A stretch of 64,000 nucleotides of DNA from Clostridia bacterium. Its GTDB lineage: Bacteria > Bacillota > Clostridia > Oscillospirales > Acutalibacteraceae. The position numbers and the translations under genes were made by a program. The notes under the pieces were generated by a model. That model saw only the letters and a program-made list of their open reading frames with translations, was not told where the DNA came from and searched no databases. This document shows positions 59,832 to 64,000 of this stretch, in pieces; positions within the stretch are counted from its first letter, which is position 1, and each line of letters opens with the position of its first letter. The stretch is from positions 248,001 through 312,000 of the forward strand of contig JAFQCT010000012.1 in the NCBI GenBank assembly GCA_017399405.1. The letters run 5' to 3'.

Positions 59832-61007
59832 TTAATAAATTTCTCCAAGATAACTTACACAGTTTTTACCATGTTTTTTTGCATTGTAAAGCTGTTTGTC
59901 TGCTCGTTCAACAAGTCTTTCAATCGGTGTGTCTTTGTCTTCTTCAGTTGCAACATAAAGTCCGGCACTGACAGATACTGATTCAAAAGTATTTTCAAAC
60001 TCAATGTCATTGACAAGCTCAAGTGTATCTTCAAGATGTTCAACTAATTTCTCAACATCTCGCTGTGCAGTAAGAACAAGAAACTCCTCGCCACCATAAC
60101 GGACACACAAGTCAGTAGGTCTTGAAAAGTTTTCTTTTATACAAGCAGCTACCGCTTTAAGACAAATATCGCCCTCAAGATGACCGTATCTGTCGTTATA
60201 TGACTTGAAATTATCAATATCCATCATAATCATACAGAAATTGTACCCGTTATTCTTACAAAAACTACGAAGTGGCGGTGCAGCTTTTTCAAATCCGCGT
60301 CTGTTCATAAAACTTGTAAGCAAGTCACCATTAGCAGAAAACTCCAATTTTTTATTGGCAATACTTACTGACAGATAATGGTTGAAATGGACAACAGAAT
60401 AACCCATACCAAGCACAGTAATAAGGAAACACAACATTAAATCTGTTGGTGTTGCCATTGCAAAAAGCAACGCACAAGCCTCAACATAAAGTGCTACAAT
60501 AAGCATAAGGTTTTTTGTAAAAGGAGTAATTACAGGAATAACAGAAATAAGAATCACAAAAATAAGATAGTTGTTTGTGGTTTGTCTGTCCATTGCCTCC
60601 ATTACAGAGAACGACAACGCTTCAATTGTATATAAAACCCAATATGAAGTATAAATAATTTTCATTTGGTGGTTTGAGGTTTTCTTATATTTAAGCAAAA
60701 ACTCAATAGCAATAATGAAACATGCCGAAACAAAAGCAAAAACACAGCAGGAAATCAGAAAACCTTTGCCGTAGTCAAACTTTACATCTGACCACAATGC
60801 CCAAAGCATACCACAGATTTCAACAATCAAAAGTGCTATTGAAGCGGGAATAATTCTAATGAAATTTGTATGTATTCTGTCTGCTTCAACTTCGCGATAA
60901 ATAGGATTATCACTGTTTTTTGCCTTTTTTGCCTCATAGGCTTCAGTTATTTTGCTTTGCTCAATGTTCTTGATTTTTGTAATCTCTGCAATAATGTTAG
61001 TGAACAT
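59832..61007 (-). CDS. Membrane diguanylate cyclase (GGDEF)
   Basis: 391 residues. The N-terminal half has about six transmembrane helices (IIPASIALLIVEICGMLWALW, GFLISCCVFAFVSACFIIAIEFL, and others to about 220). The C-terminal GGDEF domain carries MMDIDNFKSYNDRYGHLEGD and the active site RYGGEEFLVL. With the intact GGEEF loop it should synthesise cyclic di-GMP. No RxxD inhibitory site is evident just upstream of the active site (CVRYGGEEF), and no EAL domain is attached. The signal sensed by the membrane part is unknown. Confidence 0.92.
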   Translation of the reverse strand: MFTNIIAEITKIKNIEQSKITEAYEAKKAKNSDNPIYREVEADRIHTNFIRIIPASIALLIVEICGMLWALWSDVKFDYGKGFLISCCVFAFVSACFIIAIEFLLKYKKTSNHQMKIIYTSYWVLYTIEALSFSVMEAMDRQTTNNYLIFVILISVIPVITPFTKNLMLIVALYVEACALLFAMATPTDLMLCFLITVLGMGYSVVHFNHYLSVSIANKKLEFSANGDLLTSFMNRRGFEKAAPPLRSFCKNNGYNFCMIMMDIDNFKSYNDRYGHLEGDICLKAVAACIKENFSRPTDLCVRYGGEEFLVLTAQRDVEKLVEHLEDTLELVNDIEFENTFESVSVSAGLYVATEEDKDTPIERLVERADKQLYNAKKHGKNCVSYLGEIY

Positions 61008-61086
61008 TCCGATTTCCTCCTCTCTTTTATTCTATTATGATTTTACCATAATCCCTCAAGTTGTGCAATATATAAATTAGTCACTC

Positions 61087-61115
61087 TTGAAATGATTTAT
61101 ATGTTGTGATAAAAT
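61087..61115 (+). promoter_or_regulatory. Promoter of the aminotransferase-rsmA-TSCPD-cca unit
   Basis: TTGAAA (61087-61092), 17-base spacer, TAAAAT (61110-61115), 30 bases before the start. Confidence 0.65.
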
Positions 61116-61144
61116 TACTTATATCTTTTTTGAAGGTGACACAA

Positions 61145-62332
61145 ATGGACTACTATTTTTCTAAAAGAATATCAGAATTGCAACCATCTGCAATCCGTGA
61201 AATCTTAAAAGCAACACAAGACCCAAGTATTATTCCTTTTGCAGCGGGTAATCCTGACGAAAGTGCTTTCCCAATTGATGAGGTTAAGCGTATTTCGGCA
61301 GAAATTTTTGAAAACTCCCCCGTTACTGCTTTGCAGTATGGGGTTACAGAGGGGTACAAACCTCTCATAGAAACTCTTACTACTTTTGTAAAAGAAAAAT
61401 ATAATATCGGAAAAGAAACTGACTCTCTTATTATCACTTCAGGTGCACAACAGGTTATGGATTTAGCCACAAAAGCCCTTTGCGATTTTGGTGACACTAT
61501 AATTTGTGAATGCCCATCGTTTATCGGCTCACTTAACTGTTTCCGTTCTTACGGTTGCAAACTTCAAGGCGTACCTGTTGAAGCAGACGGAATGAATATA
61601 GAAAAGCTTGAAGATGCAATCAAAAATGCTCATAATCCAAGATTTATCTATACAATTCCTAATTTTCAAAATCCGTCAGGTGCTACAATGAGCCTTGAAA
61701 AACGCAAGGCAGTTTATGACCTTGCAAAAAAATACGGACTTCTTATTTTAGAAGACAATCCTTACGGAGATTTACGAGTTTCAGGTGAAGAAGTACCGTC
61801 TATCAAGAGTTTTGATGAAGATGGAATTGTCATTTATGCAGGTTCATTCTCAAAACTTCTTGCCCCCGGTATTCGTGTTGGCTACATTGTTGCACCATCA
61901 CCAATTATTGCAAAAATGACAGTTGGCAAGCAGGCTGCTGATGTGCATACTCCTGTATTCTCACAAATGCTTGTACATAAATGGATGACAGAAAACAATG
62001 TTGATAATCATATTGAGAAAATCCGCAATATCTATCGTGAAAAGTTAAATCTTATGTGCGATTTAATCGATATTGAACTTGGCGATTTTGTTAAATATGT
62101 GCGTCCCGAAGGCGGGCTTTTCGTGTGGTGTGAACTCCCCGAAAATGTAGATATGCTTGACTTTGTTAAAGAATGTATTGCAAACAAGGTTGCAGTTGTC
62201 CCCGGTACAGCATTTATGATAAATGACGAAAAAACAAATTGTTTCAGAATGAACTTCTCAACACCATCAAAAGAAAAAATCCAAGAGGGTATGAAAATAC
62301 TTGGTAAGGTAAAGGATAAATATGTCAGATAA
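61145..62332 (+). CDS. PLP-dependent class I/II aminotransferase
   Basis: 395 residues of the 2-aminoadipate/aromatic transaminase group (MocR-like fold without the regulator domain). PLP-binding lysine in YAGSFSKLLAPGIRVGYI, cofactor-contacting LILEDNPYGDLR, PNFQNPSGATMSLEKR and the substrate-binding FRMNFS near the end. Transfers amino groups between amino and 2-oxo acids; substrate not certain. Start ATG at 61145 after GAAGGTGA; an upstream in-frame ATG at 61106 lies in the promoter. Overlaps rsmA by 11 bases. Confidence 0.92.
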   Translation: MDYYFSKRISELQPSAIREILKATQDPSIIPFAAGNPDESAFPIDEVKRISAEIFENSPVTALQYGVTEGYKPLIETLTTFVKEKYNIGKETDSLIITSGAQQVMDLATKALCDFGDTIICECPSFIGSLNCFRSYGCKLQGVPVEADGMNIEKLEDAIKNAHNPRFIYTIPNFQNPSGATMSLEKRKAVYDLAKKYGLLILEDNPYGDLRVSGEEVPSIKSFDEDGIVIYAGSFSKLLAPGIRVGYIVAPSPIIAKMTVGKQAADVHTPVFSQMLVHKWMTENNVDNHIEKIRNIYREKLNLMCDLIDIELGDFVKYVRPEGGLFVWCELPENVDMLDFVKECIANKVAVVPGTAFMINDEKTNCFRMNFSTPSKEKIQEGMKILGKVKDKYVR

Positions 62333-63203
62333 GAAAAATTACACGCTCACAGACCTTTCAGTCATAAAAAAGGTTATGGGTGAACATTCAGTTACATTTT
62401 CAAAAGGGTTAGGGCAAAACTTTCTTGTAAACCCTACCGTTTGTCCCAGAATGGCAGATGCAGTAAGAGAAAGCACAAACAAACCTATTGGTGTGCTTGA
62501 AATTGGTGCAGGCGTTGGTGTTCTTACAAAAGAACTTCTTGAACGCTGTGAAAAAGTTGTTTGCGTTGAGCTTGATACAAGACTTTTTCCTGTGCTTGAA
62601 GACACACTTTCGGGGTATGATAATCTTACACTTATAAACGGTGACATTCTTAAAATCGACTTGCAACAAGTCATAAAAGAACATTTTGAGGGTATGGAAA
62701 TTTTCGTGTGTGCAAACTTACCATACTACATTACAAGCCCTGTTATTATGCGACTTTTAGAAGAAAAATTGCCATTTAACAAGATTATTGTTATGGTACA
62801 GAAAGAGGCAGGCGACCGTCTTTGTGCGAAAGTTGGTTCAAGGGAGAGCGGTGCGGTAACAGTTGCGGTTAACTATTATGCAGAAGCCAAAAAACTTTTT
62901 GATGTTTCTCGTGGCTCATTCTTCCCAAGTCCTAAAGTTGACAGTTGCGTTATTGGGCTTGATTTGACTAAAAAAGGTAATTATGATGTAAAAGACGAAT
63001 CACTTTTCTTCAAAATGATTAAATCTGCGTTTGCACAGAGAAGAAAGACAATTCTCAACTCCGTTTCAAGCGGAATGAATATTCCAAAAGACAAACTTTC
63101 ACTTGCAATAGAAAAGGCAGGTCTTTCCCCGACTGCCCGTGCAGAAGCACTTACAATGGAGCAGTTAGTTACACTTGCAAATAAAATTTATGAGGTAAAA
63201 TAA
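62322..63203 (+). CDS. rsmA: 16S rRNA dimethyladenosine transferase
   Basis: 293 residues. Dimethylates two adjacent adenines in the 3'-terminal helix of 16S rRNA (KsgA). Motifs: GQNFLVNP at the start, SAM-binding VLEIGAGVGVLTKELL, catalytic NLPYYITSPVIM, FFPSPKVDS and RRKTILNS in the C-terminal domain. Starts 11 bases inside the preceding gene, so it is translationally coupled. Loss of the enzyme gives kasugamycin resistance in model species. Confidence 0.97.
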   Translation: MSDKKNYTLTDLSVIKKVMGEHSVTFSKGLGQNFLVNPTVCPRMADAVRESTNKPIGVLEIGAGVGVLTKELLERCEKVVCVELDTRLFPVLEDTLSGYDNLTLINGDILKIDLQQVIKEHFEGMEIFVCANLPYYITSPVIMRLLEEKLPFNKIIVMVQKEAGDRLCAKVGSRESGAVTVAVNYYAEAKKLFDVSRGSFFPSPKVDSCVIGLDLTKKGNYDVKDESLFFKMIKSAFAQRRKTILNSVSSGMNIPKDKLSLAIEKAGLSPTARAEALTMEQLVTLANKIYEVK

Positions 63204-63204
63204 T

Positions 63205-63462
63205 ATGACACATTCATATAAAACCCGTGGCACTTGCTCACGACAAATTGATTTTGAAATCGAAAACGGAATAGTAAAAAATGTTTCATTCTTTGGGGGC
63301 TGTAACGGTAACCTTAAAGGCATTGGTGCTCTTGTTGAGGGCAGACCTGCCGAAGAAGTTATTGCACTTCTTAAAGGAATGAAATGCGGATTCAAAAATA
63401 CATCTTGCCCTGACCAGTTGGCACAGGCATTAGAAAAGGCATTAAATGACGAAAGCAAATAA
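63205..63462 (+). CDS. TSCPD-domain protein (TIGR03905 type)
   Basis: 85 residues with the defining sequence NTSCPDQLAQAL near the C-terminus and two further conserved cysteines (RGTCSRQIDFEIE and FFGGCNGNLKGI). TSCPD domains occur alone or at the end of vitamin B12-dependent ribonucleotide reductases, where they bind metal; the stand-alone role is unknown. It starts one base after the rsmA stop and overlaps the next gene. Confidence 0.93.
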   Translation: MTHSYKTRGTCSRQIDFEIENGIVKNVSFFGGCNGNLKGIGALVEGRPAEEVIALLKGMKCGFKNTSCPDQLAQALEKALNDESK

Positions 63463-64000
63463 ATTCAAACCTGAATCAAAAACTGCCATTGAAATTCTTA
63501 AATCAAAAGGTTTTGAGGCGTTTTTAATCGGTGGTAGTGTGCGTGATTTTGTTATGGGATTGCCCATTGGTGATGTTGACATTACAACAAATGCTACACC
63601 CGATGAGGTTAAACAGGTTTTTGCAGATTTTCGTGTTATTGAAACGGGCATTAAGCATGGTACGGTTACGGTGCTTATAAATGACGAGCCACTTGAGATA
63701 ACCACATACAGAAGTGAGGGCGCTTACTCTGACAACCGCCACCCTGACAGCGTAGTTTTTTCTAACTCGTTGGCAGATGATGTTGTACGCCGTGATTTCA
63801 CAATGAATGGTATTGCCTACGATTTTGATAGCGGTTTTTGTGACCTTGTAGGCGGACTTAAAGACATTGAAAATCAAATCATTCGTTGTATCGGTAATGC
63901 AGAAACCCGCTTTCGTGAAGATGCTTTGCGTATTCTTCGTGCTATGCGATTTTCAGCAGTATTAGGTTTTGAAATTGAAACCGAAACAAAAAAAGCAATC
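63446..64000 (+). CDS. cca: CCA tRNA nucleotidyltransferase, N-terminal part (runs off the window)
   Basis: Adds or repairs the 3'-CCA end of tRNAs. The visible 185 residues contain the class II polymerase head: FLIGGSVRDFVMGLPIGDVDITTNATPDEV (metal-binding DVD), the RRDFTMNGIAYD motif, LVGGLKDIENQIIRCIGNAETRFREDALRILRAMRFSAVLGF. The ATG at 63446 overlaps the TSCPD gene by 17 bases and follows AAAAGG. Gene end not in the window. Confidence 0.96.
   Translation, partial: MTKANKFKPESKTAIEILKSKGFEAFLIGGSVRDFVMGLPIGDVDITTNATPDEVKQVFADFRVIETGIKHGTVTVLINDEPLEITTYRSEGAYSDNRHPDSVVFSNSLADDVVRRDFTMNGIAYDFDSGFCDLVGGLKDIENQIIRCIGNAETRFREDALRILRAMRFSAVLGFEIETETKKAI

Overview
The window looks like a chromosomal segment of a low-GC, Gram-positive Clostridia bacterium, most likely a gut Oscillospirales/Ruminococcaceae-type lineage. 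This is inferred from gene content: rod-shape genes mreBCD-PBP2, ddl-DUF1934-argS, DUF1836, a CpsC/CpsD-type tyrosine kinase fusion, many T/S/E-linked surface proteins and GlnRS. Codons are AT-rich, Shine-Dalgarno sites are strong, and many TTGaca-17-TATAAT promoters can be read. No tRNA, rRNA, transposase, prophage or CRISPR array was seen. Both ends cut genes: topA on the left and the CCA-adding enzyme on the right.

Layout. 1-4.5 kb (minus): infC-rpmI-rplT, then trmH-dprA-topA behind a terminator; infC appears to start at AUC and has a structured leader. 4.5-12.3 kb: a composite intergenic repeat, an unknown membrane protein, a divergent zinc-ribbon/XRE pair with two matching operators, a secreted alpha/beta-hydrolase, a lipoprotein plus membrane M28 peptidase, and a VanY-like protein with a degenerate active site. 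12.4-23.1 kb (minus): a ten-gene surface-protein locus made of a membrane protein, a 1734-residue secreted protein, seven tandem paralogous small secreted proteins that share a domain with the end of the giant protein, and a C-terminally anchored protein. 23.2-25.6 kb: SPFH/NfeD/DUF6054-like/DUF1836 operon. 25.7-33.2 kb (minus): MATE pump, Wzz/BY-kinase fusion with a (GY)10 tail, ABC transporter-PqqD-HprK-like trio, and a LysM-G5-M23 hydrolase. 33.4-38.3 kb (plus): GDPD, gltX, glnS and a membrane protein. 38.3-42.5 kb (minus): prfB, an exported T/S/E-rich protein, proA and proB. 42.6-45.3 kb (plus): a cysteine-rich protein and a secreted amidase. 45.3-45.5 kb: an unusual array of short hairpins. 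45.6-53.2 kb (minus): rpsO-pnp and mreB-mreC-mreD-PBP2. 53.3-58.8 kb (minus): a membrane-tethered MerR regulator, a YcxB-like protein and ddl-DUF1934-argS. 58.9-64 kb: an unknown plus-strand gene, a GGDEF protein, and aminotransferase-rsmA-TSCPD-cca.

The genes fall into three themes. The first is core translation and RNA (infC, rplT, rpmI, rpsO, pnp, prfB, gltX, glnS, argS, rsmA, cca). The second is the cell wall and rod shape (mreBCD, PBP2, ddl, M23, the VanY relative). The third is a large cell-surface component. The best candidates for undescribed biology are the tandem small-secreted-protein locus at 12.4-23.1 kb and the two intergenic elements with similar ends (4.53 and 45.3 kb). The second of these carries four hairpins joined by TTC and four joined by GAA. 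Others are the HprK/PqqD/ABC trio without a visible precursor and the VanY homologue that has lost three active-site residues.
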